This document shows positions 1 to 8,588 of a stretch of 64,000 bases of DNA, one piece after another. Location: contig JAXMCI010000009.1 in the NCBI GenBank assembly GCA_046349435.1, positions 1-64,000 on the forward strand. The letters are read 5' to 3'. Within the stretch, counting starts at the first letter, position 1; every line of letters starts with the position of its first letter. The notes beneath the pieces were generated by a model. The model searched no databases. It had not been told where the DNA came from and saw only the letters and a program-made list of their open reading frames with translations. The position numbers were made by a program, and so were the translations under genes. The stretch is from JAXMCI01 sp046349435. Its GTDB lineage: Bacteria; Pseudomonadota; Alphaproteobacteria; Dongiales; Dongiaceae.

Positions 1-1430
1 TCGAAATCGACGTCGATGTCGGGTGGCTCGTTGCGCGCCGCGCTGATGAAGCGCTCGAACAGCAGGTCGGCGCGGCCGGGATCGACGGCGGTGATGCCGA
101 GGCAGTAGCAGACCGTCGAGTTGGCGGCCGAGCCGCGTCCCTGGCAGAGGATCTGCCGGCTCTCGGCGAAGCGCACCACGTCGTGCACGGTGAGGAAGAA
201 GGGGGCGTAGCCCAGCTTCTCGATCAGCCCGAGCTCGCGAGCGATGGTGGCGCGCACCGGCTCGGGCACGCCCTGGGGCCAGCGCCGCGCGGCGCCCTCC
301 CAGGCGAGCAGCGCGAGCTCCTGCTGCGGCGTGCGGCCGTCGCGGGTCAGCTCCTCCGGATATTCGTAGCGCAGCGCCTCCAGCCCGAAGCGGCAGCGTT
401 CGGCGATGGCCAGCCCGTTGGCGATCGCCTCGGGATATCCGGCGAAGAGGCGCGCCATCTCGGCCGGCGGCTTGACGTGGCGCTCGGCATTGGCGGCGAG
501 CCGGCGGCCGGCCTCGTCGATGGTGCAGCGGGTGCGGATGCAAGTCAGCACGTCCTGCAGCCGCCGGCGCGACGGGTCGTGATAATGCACGTCGTTGACG
601 GCGACCAGCGGCGCACCGGCGCGCGCCGCGAGATCGGCCAGTGCCGCCAGCCGGCGGTCGTCGTCGCCGCCGCCGCGATGGCAGGCGGCAAGGAACGCAT
701 TCCCCGGCGCGGCGGCGGCGATGCGCGCCAGCGTCGCGGCGAACCCGGCCGGCGGCGCGCCGCACCGGTCGGTGTCGGCGGGCGGCAGGACGACCAGGAT
801 CAGCCCCTCGCTCGAGTCCAGGACGTCGTCGAGCGTCAGATGGCATTCGCCCTTGGGGGCGCGCCGCTTCCCCAGCGTCAGCAGCCGGGTGAGCCGGCCA
901 TAGGCGGCGCGGTCGACGGGATAGGCGAGCAGGCTGAGCGCGATGTCGTCGTCCGGATCGCGGTCGCGCGCCGACCGGCGCACCGGCCAGGGCGGCTTCT
1001 CCTCCGGCTCCGGCAGCGGCGCCGGCGCCTCCGGCGCGGGCGGCGCCCGCAACCGGCCCACGGCACGGCGCTTCCCCTCGCCCGCGCGAGCGGGAGAGGG
1101 AGGGGCCCGCCCGTCAGGGCGGGAGGGTGAGGGCAGCGCGGCGTCACCACCCTCACCCCGACCCTCTCCCGCCATGCGGGAGAGGGGGACGCTGGCAAGG
1201 AGATCCAGCCTGACCCCCACCACCAGCCGGATGCCGACCTGCTGCGCGGCCTTGTGGGCGCGGACCAGCCCGGCGAGGCTGTTGCGGTCGGTGACGGCGA
1301 TCGCCGCCAGCCCCTGCTGCGCGGCGGCCAGCACCAGCTCGTCGGGATGCGAAGCGCCGCGCAGGAAGCTGAAGTTGCTGGTCGCCTGCAGCTCGGCATA
1401 GGCCGGCGCGGGCTCAGGCGAAGAGGCCAT
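1..1430 (-). CDS. dnaE2: Error-prone DNA polymerase DnaE2 (partial, N-terminal part)
   Basis: C-family polymerase of the damage-inducible ImuA-ImuB-DnaE2 mutasome, which copies past lesions at the cost of mutations. It runs leftward from ATG 1430 and leaves the window at base 1, so about 476 of roughly 1,050 residues are present. Visible in order are the PHP-domain opening (ELQATSNFSFLRGASHPDE), KRRAPKGECHLTLDDVLD, ARAGAPLVAVNDVHYHDPS, CQGRGSAANSTVCYCLGI, and at the edge PDIDVDFE, the acidic palm motif. The start overlaps the imuB stop by 17 bp, so translation is probably coupled. Odd feature: residues about 82-119 are encoded by a palindromic repeat without loss of frame, and the stretch between GVRLDL and IALSLLAYPVDRAAYGRL is some 80 residues longer than I expect for the family. 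I translated the whole stretch by hand and found no stop. Confidence 0.93.
   Translation of the reverse strand, partial: MASSPEPAPAYAELQATSNFSFLRGASHPDELVLAAAQQGLAAIAVTDRNSLAGLVRAHKAAQQVGIRLVVGVRLDLLASVPLSRMAGEGRGEGGDAALPSPSRPDGRAPPSPARAGEGKRRAVGRLRAPPAPEAPAPLPEPEEKPPWPVRRSARDRDPDDDIALSLLAYPVDRAAYGRLTRLLTLGKRRAPKGECHLTLDDVLDSSEGLILVVLPPADTDRCGAPPAGFAATLARIAAAAPGNAFLAACHRGGGDDDRRLAALADLAARAGAPLVAVNDVHYHDPSRRRLQDVLTCIRTRCTIDEAGRRLAANAERHVKPPAEMARLFAGYPEAIANGLAIAERCRFGLEALRYEYPEELTRDGRTPQQELALLAWEGAARRWPQGVPEPVRATIARELGLIEKLGYAPFFLTVHDVVRFAESRQILCQGRGSAANSTVCYCLGITAVDPGRADLLFERFISAARNEPPDIDVDF
1074..1186. repeat. Palindromic repeat element inserted in frame inside dnaE2
   Basis: About 113 bp made of adjacent dyads: CCCGC 1081-1085 with GCGGG 1090-1094; CCCGCCC 1106-1112 with GGGCGGG 1117-1123; GGGTGAGGG 1125-1133 with CCCTCACCC 1150-1158; and a perfect 11-bp pair CCCTCTCCCGC 1162-1172 / GCGGGAGAGGG 1176-1186 around CAT. 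This type of sequence is normally intergenic in alphaproteobacteria. Here the reading frame of dnaE2 on the minus strand stays open through it. A decayed relative lies at about 42551-42580. Confidence 0.85.
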
Positions 1431-2950
1431 GGAGATACCAGCGGTCGTCCCGCCCATCCCCGGGCGCGTCCTCGCGATAGAGCCAGAAGCGGCCGCCGTC
1501 ATCGTCCTCCAGCCGGTAGTAGTCGCGCGCCGCGCCGCCGTCCTCGCGCCACCATTCCGGCGCGATGCGCTCCGGCCCCTCGGCGGCGGCGACGCGATGG
1601 CGGCGGCCCTGGCGGGCGAACCAGGCGGGCGGGCGGGCGGGCGCCGCCGGCTCGGCCTCGACCGGCTCCGGCCGGGGCAGCAGCCGGAGCGGCCGCGGCG
1701 GAGTCGCCGGCCAGGCGGCCGGTTCCTCCGGCGCGGCGGCGAGCGCGAAGGCGCGCTCCGGCCAGTGGCTCCGGCGCGGCGTCGGGCAGCCGAGCGCGGT
1801 GAAGCCCAGCCGGTTGCCGAGCCGGTCGATCAGGGCCGCCAGCCCGTCGGCGTCCGCCGGGGGTGCCGCCCCGGGTGCGGACGAGGCGGCCGGCGCGCGG
1901 GCGAGCGCGATCTGCAGCGCGGTGAGCGGCTCGGCGCGGGTCGCGGCGAGCGCCATCAGCTCGATGCCGAAGCCGGGATCGACGCGGCCGAGCGCCTCGG
2001 CGAAGAGCCGGCCGAGCGGGGCGGGATCGCGGCTCGGCCGGCTGGTGCCGATGGCGAGGTCCTGGCGGCTGCCGTCGACGCGGTAGAGCGTCAGCGCCAG
2101 CCGGCGGGCGCCCTGCTGCGCCGCGTCGAGCCGGCGGCAGAGCCGCTCGAGCAGCCGGGCGAGCGCGGCGGCCAGTGAGGCCGCCTCGCCGATCGGCTCG
2201 GCGAAGGCCAGCCGCTCGGCGAAGGGCGGCGCCGGGCGCGGCGAGATCGGCCCGGCAGCGCGCCCAGGGCCCTGGTCGAGCCTTGCCCCGACGACGCTCC
2301 CGAAGCGCCGCGCCAGGGCGGCCCGCGGCAGCGGCAGGAGATCGGCGACGCGGCGCAGCCCGAGCCGCTCCAGCCCGGCCGTCGCCGCTGGCATCAGGCG
2401 CAGCGCGGCGACCGGCAGCGGCGCCAGCGCCTCGCGCGCCCCGCCGGGGGGCACGACGCTGCAATGGGCCAGGAAGCGGGCGGCGGCCCAGGCGGCGCCC
2501 GGCGTGTCGGCGAGCCCGGCCCGCGCGGCGTGGCCGAGCCGGCCGAGCCGGGCGACGAGGTCGCCGAGCAGCTCCGCCTCGCCGCCGAGGAGATGGCTGC
2601 AGCCGGTGACGTCGAGCCACAGCCCGGCGCCGGCGCCGCCATCCTCGGCCTCGATCCCGACCAGCGGGGTGTAGCGGTCGCACCAGTCGGCGAGCCGGCC
2701 GAGCGTTGCCGCCTCGGCCCGCCGGATCGGCGGGCAACACGGCGAGCTGCGGCAGCAGCGCCCTCGCATCGGCCAGCGCCTGGCCGGGGCTGAGGCCGCC
2801 GGCCGCCGCCGCCGCGTCGACCGCGACCAGCAGGCAGCGGTCGGCAATGGTGCGGATGGTGGCGAGCGGCCCGGCCGGCGCGTCAGCCGAGGCCCGCCGG
2901 ATCCGCTCCGTCGCGAAGTGCGGCAACCACAGCGAAACGATCCGTCGCAT
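1414..2950 (-). CDS. imuB: ImuB, catalytically dead Y-family polymerase homologue (frameshifted)
   Basis: Adaptor that links DnaE2 to the replication clamp in the SOS mutasome; the family is Y-polymerase-like but lacks the catalytic acids. ATG 2950 gives MRRIVSLWLPHFATERIRR, then VDAAAAAGGLSPGQALADAR, both typical of the family. Near 2718 the frame changes. Before it the protein reads LPQLAVLPADPA, and after it, in another frame, EAATLGRLADWCDRYTPLVG and then LWLDVTGCSHLLGGEAELL. One extra G in the run GCGGGCC explains the change. The C-terminus reads FWLYREDAPGDGRDDRWYLHG and stops at 1414. The start lies inside the last 68 bp of imuA. The indel may be a sequencing error or an inactivating mutation. 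Confidence 0.88.
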
Positions 2951-3717
2951 CGTCCCACTCCACCAGCCAGCCGCCGGGGCGCCCGCCACGGCAGCGCGTC
3001 AGCGAGCCGCCAGCGCGGCGGCCCGAGCAGCCGCGCCGGCGAGCCCGGATCCAAGGGCACACCCCAGCGCGGCACTGTCGTTCCGGGCGGAAGAGGCGGC
3101 GGGCCGGACGGCGCCGACGCCACCCGCCAGCGGGTCAGCGCGGCGCTCGGCCTCTCCGCAGCGCTCCCGGCGCGGCGGCGCCCCCCCTGGCGCAGCACCC
3201 GCCCGAGCCCGCCGCCGGCCTCGGCGGCGAGCTGCAGCCGGCGGCTGTCGGTGAGGCCGAGCTCCGGCAGCTCGCCGAGCACGCCGGCCAGCGCCGGCGA
3301 GCGCAGCCCCTCCTCCATCGCCCAGAGCCGGTCGGCCGGCCGCCCGGCGCGCAGCAGCACGACCCGCTCGGGCGGCAGGCCGAGCCCGGCGAGGCCCGGC
3401 GGATGCAGCGTCTCGACCGCGCCGCACCACAGCACCGGCCGGCCGCGGGCGGCGACCAGCCGGCCGAGCAGCAGGGCGGCGAAGCCGGCCGCCGCCGCCT
3501 CGCCCGCGACATCGCCGCCGAGCTCGTGCAGCCCGCCCAGCGCCAGCCCGCCGCCGAGCGCCGCGTCGAGCGCCGGGCAGCCGAGCGGCAGGACGCCAGC
3601 CCTGTCGGCCGCGGCACCCCGCTCCAGCCGCCGCATCCCGTCGCGCAGCGCCGCCAGCCGCTCCGACCGGTCCGCCGCGGCGATCGCTCCGCCCGGCGCG
3701 AGGACGCCGCCATCCAT
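2883..3717 (-). CDS. imuA: ImuA, RecA-like mutasome protein (frameshifted near 3001)
   Basis: RecA/SulA-like accessory protein encoded first in the imuA-imuB-dnaE2 cassette. ATG 3717 begins MDGGVLAPGGA; family-typical stretches follow: GVLPLGCPALDAALGGGLAL, GGLHELGGD, LWAMEEGLRSPALAGVLGEL and PSAALTRWRVASAPSG. After LLGPPRWRLA the frame changes near 3001. The expected tail, GGRPGGWLVEWDDATDRF and then VVAALRDGADPAGLG, lies in another frame and stops at 2883. Read without correction, the frame runs straight on into imuB codons and gives an artificial 767-residue fusion. A LexA box lies 29-43 bp upstream of the start. Confidence 0.82.
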
Positions 3718-3745
3718 CCCGCCTCAACACGTTTGCCGTCGCGAT

Positions 3746-3760
3746 GTTCTCTATTTGTTC
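3746..3760 (-). promoter_or_regulatory. LexA (SOS) box upstream of imuA
   Basis: GTTC-TCTATTT-GTTC, an exact match to the alphaproteobacterial LexA direct repeat GTTC-N7-GTTC (GAAC-N7-GAAC on the coding strand). It lies 29 bp upstream of the imuA start, as expected for DNA-damage control of the whole cassette. Confidence 0.88.
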
Positions 3761-3859
3761 TAAAGGGGGCTCGCCAGCAAGTCAACCGCGCCCGCACTCC
3801 GGCAGCAGCGCCGGCGGGCTCCGCCGCCCGCCGCGGTGCAATCGCGGCTGTCCGGGGCC

Positions 3860-4360
3860 TCACCTGGGCGCCGAGGGGACCCACGCGGCGGCGAGCGTCC
3901 GAGCCTTGCTCAGCTGGGCCGCCGTCATGCGGGCCGCCAGATCTTCCTGCTCCTTGGCCGCATCGGATCCGGCCGGAACTGCGCCCCGGGCTGCGGCCAA
4001 GGTCATCCACATGTAGCCCTGAACGTAATCCAGGGGAACGCCACGGCCCCGCTTGTAGGCCAAGCCGAGGCTCAGCTGGGCACTGCCGTCGCCCTGATCG
4101 GCAGCCTTGCGGAACCACCTCGCGGCCTGCTCGTCATCACGGGTAATTCCCAGGCCGGTCGCGTATGCCAGGCCGAGCGTGCCTTGAGCGTCCGCGTAAC
4201 CCGCCTCTGCGGCGCGACGACAGGCTGCCACGACCCCATTGAGATTGCCGACCTGCCCGGTGGCCACCAGCAGCCAGAACTGGCTGCAATCCTGGCGATC
4301 TGCCGCCCATGCAGGATTGGCCACGACCAGAGGCACAAGGAGGATGAGAAATCTGAGCAT
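3860..4360 (-). CDS. Secreted Sel1-repeat protein
   Basis: About 166 residues. The second of two adjacent Met codons (4360) is chosen because a GAGG lies 5 bases upstream. It then begins MLRFLILLVPLVVANPAWA, a clear signal peptide ending before ADRQDC. Two Sel1 (TPR-like) repeats follow: AQGTLGLAYATGLGITRDDE with ARWFRKAADQG, then AQLSLGLAYKRGRGVPLDY with GYMWMTLAAARG. Sel1 proteins are usually periplasmic protein-protein interaction scaffolds; no partner can be named. It stands divergent to a longer Sel1 protein and shares the repeat type, so the two may derive from one duplication. Confidence 0.82.
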   Translation of the reverse strand: MLRFLILLVPLVVANPAWAADRQDCSQFWLLVATGQVGNLNGVVAACRRAAEAGYADAQGTLGLAYATGLGITRDDEQAARWFRKAADQGDGSAQLSLGLAYKRGRGVPLDYVQGYMWMTLAAARGAVPAGSDAAKEQEDLAARMTAAQLSKARTLAAAWVPSAPR

Positions 4361-4595
4361 CATGACCTCGGGGCGGCCGCCAGTTGCAACGCCGAAAATC
4401 TCAAAGAATAGGATCATACACCTATATCATTTTTCCTTGTTGTACTGCGTCCGGCTATGACCTGGATCAAAACCGAACGGCGAGCAGCGCCTACCTTGTC
4501 CTTCGACGAGCATCGACCCGGCTCAATCCAGGCACTATGTGGAATGGCCGGGGCGGGGTGATAGTTCGGCAGACTTCCATGTAGGGAACATACCC

Positions 4596-5513
4596 ATGAT
4601 CAGAGCCGCTGCAGCCGCAGCCTTGCTTGTCGTCGCCTGCATCGTGGCGCCGCCGGCCTGGGCTGACGAGGCCGCGGACTGCGCGAAAGCCGAGCCCGCC
4701 AAGGCGGCAGTCGCCTGCCGCCGTCTCGCCGAGCGAGGCAATGCTCTCGCCCAATTCAATCTCGGCATCTTGTACGCCAACGGCCAAGGTGTCGCGCTGG
4801 ATCCCGGTGAGGCGGCGCGATGGTTCCGCAAAGCGGCAGATCAGGGATTCGCGATGGCGCAGCACAATCTCGCCATGATGTACGCCAGCGGCCAGCCGCT
4901 TCCCCAGGACTACGCGGAAGCAAGGCGCTGGTACCGCAAGGCAGCCGACCAGGGCCTCGCCCCGAGCCAGCACAATCTCGGCCGTCTGTACGCCGACGGG
5001 CTCGGGGTTCCGCAGGACTATGCGGAAGCGGCGAAATGGTATCGCAAGGCGGCGGAGCAAGGGGAGCGATATGCCGAGCTGGACCTCGGCGCCCTGTACG
5101 ACAACGGCTGGGGTGTGCCGCTCGACGATGCGGAGGCCGTGCGGTGGTACCGCAGGGCGGCGGAGCAAGGGCTGGCCTCTGCGCAGAACAACCTCGGGGC
5201 GATGTATGCGACCGGGGAAGGCGTGCCGCGGGACTACGCAGAGGCACTCAAGTGGCACCACAAGGCGGCTGACCAGGGCAATTCCAATGCGCAGAACAGC
5301 ATTGGCGGCATGTACTATCTCGGGCAGGGCGTCCCGAAGAGCGACATCCAGGCCTATATGTGGTTCAGCATCTCGGCTGGCCAGGGAAATGCCACCGCGC
5401 AGCACAATCTGAAGATCGTGACCGCGAAGATGAGCCCGGCGCAGATTGAACAGGCCAAGAGCCTGGCCCGGGATTGGCTTGCCGCTCATCCTGGCTTGCC
5501 GGCCTCAAGGTAA
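4596..5513 (+). CDS. Secreted Sel1-repeat protein with six repeats
   Basis: 305 residues from ATG 4596. Signal peptide MIRAAAAAALLVVACIVAPP ending near AWADEA. Six consecutive 36-residue Sel1 repeats of the form xAQxNLGxLYxxGxGVPxDYxEAxxWYRKAADQG occupy about residues 50-265, followed by AYMWFSISAGQGN and a helical tail. The repeats are close in sequence, pointing to recent internal duplication. Family role is protein interaction in the periplasm or envelope; no enzyme residues are seen. An upstream ATG at 4539 would add 19 residues before the signal peptide and is not preferred. Confidence 0.86.
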   Translation: MIRAAAAAALLVVACIVAPPAWADEAADCAKAEPAKAAVACRRLAERGNALAQFNLGILYANGQGVALDPGEAARWFRKAADQGFAMAQHNLAMMYASGQPLPQDYAEARRWYRKAADQGLAPSQHNLGRLYADGLGVPQDYAEAAKWYRKAAEQGERYAELDLGALYDNGWGVPLDDAEAVRWYRRAAEQGLASAQNNLGAMYATGEGVPRDYAEALKWHHKAADQGNSNAQNSIGGMYYLGQGVPKSDIQAYMWFSISAGQGNATAQHNLKIVTAKMSPAQIEQAKSLARDWLAAHPGLPASR

Positions 5514-5643
5514 GCGGCTCCTCGGCTCGCAGGCAGTCGCGCCCGCTGGCGGGCCGCTCCCCGGGCGCGGGGCCGCGCCGCCTCTCACGCGACGCCCGCG
5601 ACACGTGCTAACCATCGTTGCCCCCTGCCCGCCCGAGGCCCCG

Positions 5644-6069
5644 ATGTCCGACGCGCCCGCCCGCACCTCCCCGTTCGCCGAGCTGCTCGGCTATCGCCTG
5701 CTCGACTGGCGCGAGGACGCGGCCACTGTCGGGCTCACCGTCGAGCGCCGCCACCGCAACCGCGTCGGCGGGCTGCATGGCGGCGTGCTGGCGACCCTGA
5801 TCGACACCGCCTGCGGCTATGCCGGCACCTTCGTCGAGGGCGGCCCGCCGCGCAGCGGCATGACGCTGGCGCTGACCACGCAGTTCCTGGCCCCGGCCAA
5901 GCCCGGCAGCCGCCTCGTGGCCGAGGCCCGCCGCACCGGCGGCGGCAGCTCGATCTTCTTCGCGGCCTGCGAGATCCGCGACCAGCACGGCACGCTGATC
6001 GCGCGCGGCGACGGCACCTTCCGCTACCGCCGGCCGCACGCGTCTCACCCGGCAAGCGGCGGCGAGTAG
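5644..6069 (+). CDS. PaaI-type hot-dog acyl-CoA thioesterase
   Basis: 141 residues from ATG 5644. The hot-dog core is seen as NRVGGLHGGVLATLIDTACG, where HGG and the Asp mark the PaaI/YbgC-type thioesterase fold, then MTLALTTQFLAPAKPG and DQHGTLIARGDGTFRYR. Such proteins hydrolyse aromatic or short acyl-CoA thioesters in the cytosol. The gene stands alone between a Sel1 protein and a convergent secreted protein, so the substrate cannot be inferred. The ATG at 5644 is preferred over an in-frame start at 5446 because the earlier stretch is low-complexity and overlaps the Sel1 gene. Confidence 0.85.
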   Translation: MSDAPARTSPFAELLGYRLLDWREDAATVGLTVERRHRNRVGGLHGGVLATLIDTACGYAGTFVEGGPPRSGMTLALTTQFLAPAKPGSRLVAEARRTGGGSSIFFAACEIRDQHGTLIARGDGTFRYRRPHASHPASGGE

Positions 6070-6085
6070 CCGCCGCGGCAGCAGA

Positions 6086-8533
6086 TCAGGGCGATGACTG
6101 GCAGTAGATCGAGCTGATCCGGTCGTTCCAGCCCTGAGCCCGCAGGTCCGGCCACTCGCCGTTCACGGCATCGGCGTAGGTGAGCGGGCCGAGATGCGTG
6201 CCGCCGCGATTGGCGTGCTCGTAGAAGGTGCAGGCGATGCCGCGCCCGATCTTGATCGCCGAGATCCGGTCGTTGGCGAAGCCGGCGGTGCCGTATCGGC
6301 TGAGGTCGGTGATCGCCGAGCTGGTCGTCAGGTCGATGATCCAGCTCCCCGGCGCGAACTGGATGTTCTCGTAGAGGCGCGCCGTGCCGTCGGCCAGCGA
6401 GAGCGGCGCGCCGAGCAGCTTCGCCCTCAGGATGTCGGGCGGCGAGGCGAGCCGGTTGCCGATCCTGTCCGGGCACGGCAGGTCGGCATTGTAGGAGCCC
6501 TCGTGGCCGCCGCAGAACTTGCCGTCGGCGTCGCCGGTCCACAGCTTCTCGCCGGCGAAGATGCTGCCGATGTCGTCGAGCAGATGGTGGCTCGGCTCGC
6601 CCGCGTTGTAGACCTCGAAGGTGAAGGTGCCGCCGCCGCCGCAATCCTCGCCGAAGCCGGTGCCGACCCGGATCACCAGGCGAACCGCCTCGCAGGCCGC
6701 CGCAGTCGGATAGAAGGCATGCTTGTCCTCCGACGCCTGCAGCGACAGGCGGCCCCCGGCGAAGGCCAGGGTGGCGCAGATCGTCTGGTCCGGCCCGAAA
6801 TCGACCTTGCCGTCGTTGCAGGATCGTCCCTCGACGGCCCAGACGCCGGAATGCAGGCTCTCGCCGCCATGGGCCGAGGTATAGACCCAGCGCAGCGCGG
6901 CCGTCTTGGGATCGAGGATCTCCCAGGCCTCGACCACGAGCTCCACGTCGCCATTGTGCCGCTGCGCCACGTTCTCGTCATAGGCGTCGAGGCCTATCGC
7001 AAAGCGCCCGTAGTCGCGACTCCAGGTGGTCGCATAGTAGACGAGCAGGTAGCGGCCGACCTGGCGGTTGGGATAGGGCGTGACGCGGCCGAACTGGAAG
7101 ACCTTGTCGGTCGGCCGGTGCTGCAGCCAGTCCTCCTCCTCGTCCAGCTCGATCTGCGGGTTGAGGCGCTGCAGGATGGCATCCTCGACGGCCTGGTCGA
7201 CGCCGTCGCCGTCGGTGTCCGTGGTGCCGCCGACGCCATCGGCGTCGACCAGGAAGGGCACGCTGCTGATCAGCTTGCGACCGCCATCCTCGACGGTCAG
7301 CGTCACCGTCGAGGTCGTGCCGCCGCCGGTGCCGGTCCCGCCCGTGCCGGTGTCCCGGCCGGTGCCGGTGCTGCCCGTCCCGGTGCTCGCCTCGTCCCGG
7401 TGCCGCCCGTCCCGGTGCCGCCCGTCCCGGTGCCGCCGGTGCCTGTCCCGCCGGTGCCCGTGCCGGTGCCGCCGGTTCAATGCCGCCCGTTTCCGTCCCG
7501 CCCGTCCCACCGGCAGTCTCGGTGCCGCCGATGCTCATGCTGGCGGCCCGGAAGGCGACGTGCGGCCCGCTCGCGGCCGCTCTCTCGACGCGCAGATAGA
7601 CCGTGGCGACCTGACCGCTGCCGCCGAGACGGCCCGCCGGGAGGGTGACGGTGCCGCGGTTGGTGTAGCCGACAGGGTCGCCGGGCGGCGAGACCGTTCG
7701 TCAGGTTGACCGCCATGACCTGGCCGCCGACCCCGTCGAGCACGGAGGGCGACGAACCGTAGCGCAGCACGAAGCGGGCGGCGACGCCGGGCGGGCCGCT
7801 GATCCGGCTGGTTGCCAGCGCCTCGATCGAGAGCGGCAGGCCGCCGGCCGGGATCGTGACGTCGGCGAAGCGCCAGGACGCGAAGTCGTCGAGCGCCTGG
7901 TCGCGCAGCCAGTACCAGCCGTTGATGAGGTCGCCGTTCGACTCGAAGGCCGCGCCGCCAGCCTGCGCGCCCGCCTCGCCGCCGCCGGCCCCGACCGTCA
8001 GGACCAGGTCGCGCCGACGAAGGCGAGGCTGGCGCCGGATTCTCCGGCTGCTCGATCCGCAGCACCAGCCTGGTCGCCGACGGCGCCACGGCGCTGAGCA
8101 TCGCCGCGGTCAGCACCGTCTCGCCGGCGACCGGCACACCGACCAGGGCGGTCCCGCCGGGCTGTGCGGCAAGGCTCAGCGAGACCTCGCCCTCCTGACC
8201 CGGCTGCGCCGTCCCGCTGCCGGTTCTTGCCGCCGCAGGCGCGCCGTAATGCAGGCGCACCGACGTCGTCCCCTGGCTGCCGGGCGGAAAGGCGGCGAGG
8301 CCCTCGAGATGCAGGCGCACGTCACCGCCAGCCAGGCGCGGGCTGCTGAAGGTCCAGGCCATGTGGGCGTCGCCCTGCTGGTTGGCCAGCCAGCGCCATC
8401 CTGCCATCGAGAGGCCGTCGCTCTCGAAGCCCGACGCCCTGATGGTCGTTTCGGTCTGCGCCGCCGCGGGGCCGCCAGCCAGGGCGGCCGCGAGCGCGAT
8501 CACGGCGACAACCCGCCTCGTCCGGCTTTGCAT
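6086..8533 (-). pseudogene. Secreted multi-domain protein with C-terminal beta/gamma-crystallin-like domain, broken by five frame changes
   Basis: Starts at ATG 8533 with a signal peptide (VVAVIALAAALAGGPAAAQT). Domain 1 (FESDGLSMAGWRWLANQQGD) and domain 2 (FESNGDLINGWYWLRDQALD) look like a tandem duplication of a beta-sandwich unit. A Gly/Thr-rich linker (TGTGGTGTGG type) follows. The C-terminal part reads VGRYLLVYYATTWSRDYGRF and DLPCPDRIGNRLASPPDILR, then a crystallin-like end with CTFYEHANRGGTHLGP and GWNDRISSIYCQ. Coherent protein needs frame changes near 8037, 8012, 7693, 7475 and 7375. The longest unbroken piece is 6086-7510. Either consensus errors or a decayed gene; the role is unknown, probably cell-surface binding. 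Confidence 0.68.
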
Positions 8534-8588
8534 GTGCGGTCCCCGTCTGGCTTGGACGCCCGACCCGGGGCTCGGGCGCAGGCCGATA

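Noticed and set aside
1414..3717. One open frame of 767 codons covering imuA and imuB, read as a fusion protein
   Set aside because: The middle third is Arg/Ser-rich nonsense, while the proper ImuA end and ImuB start lie in other frames; it is read-through caused by two frame changes.
4491..5489. Long antisense frame of 332 codons opposite the Sel1 gene
   Set aside because: A by-product of the 36-residue repeat and high GC; no ribosome-binding site or family motif.
7380..7500. Short GC repeats resembling a CRISPR array
   Set aside because: Unit is 12-15 bases, without spacers, and encodes a Gly/Thr linker; no cas genes in the window.
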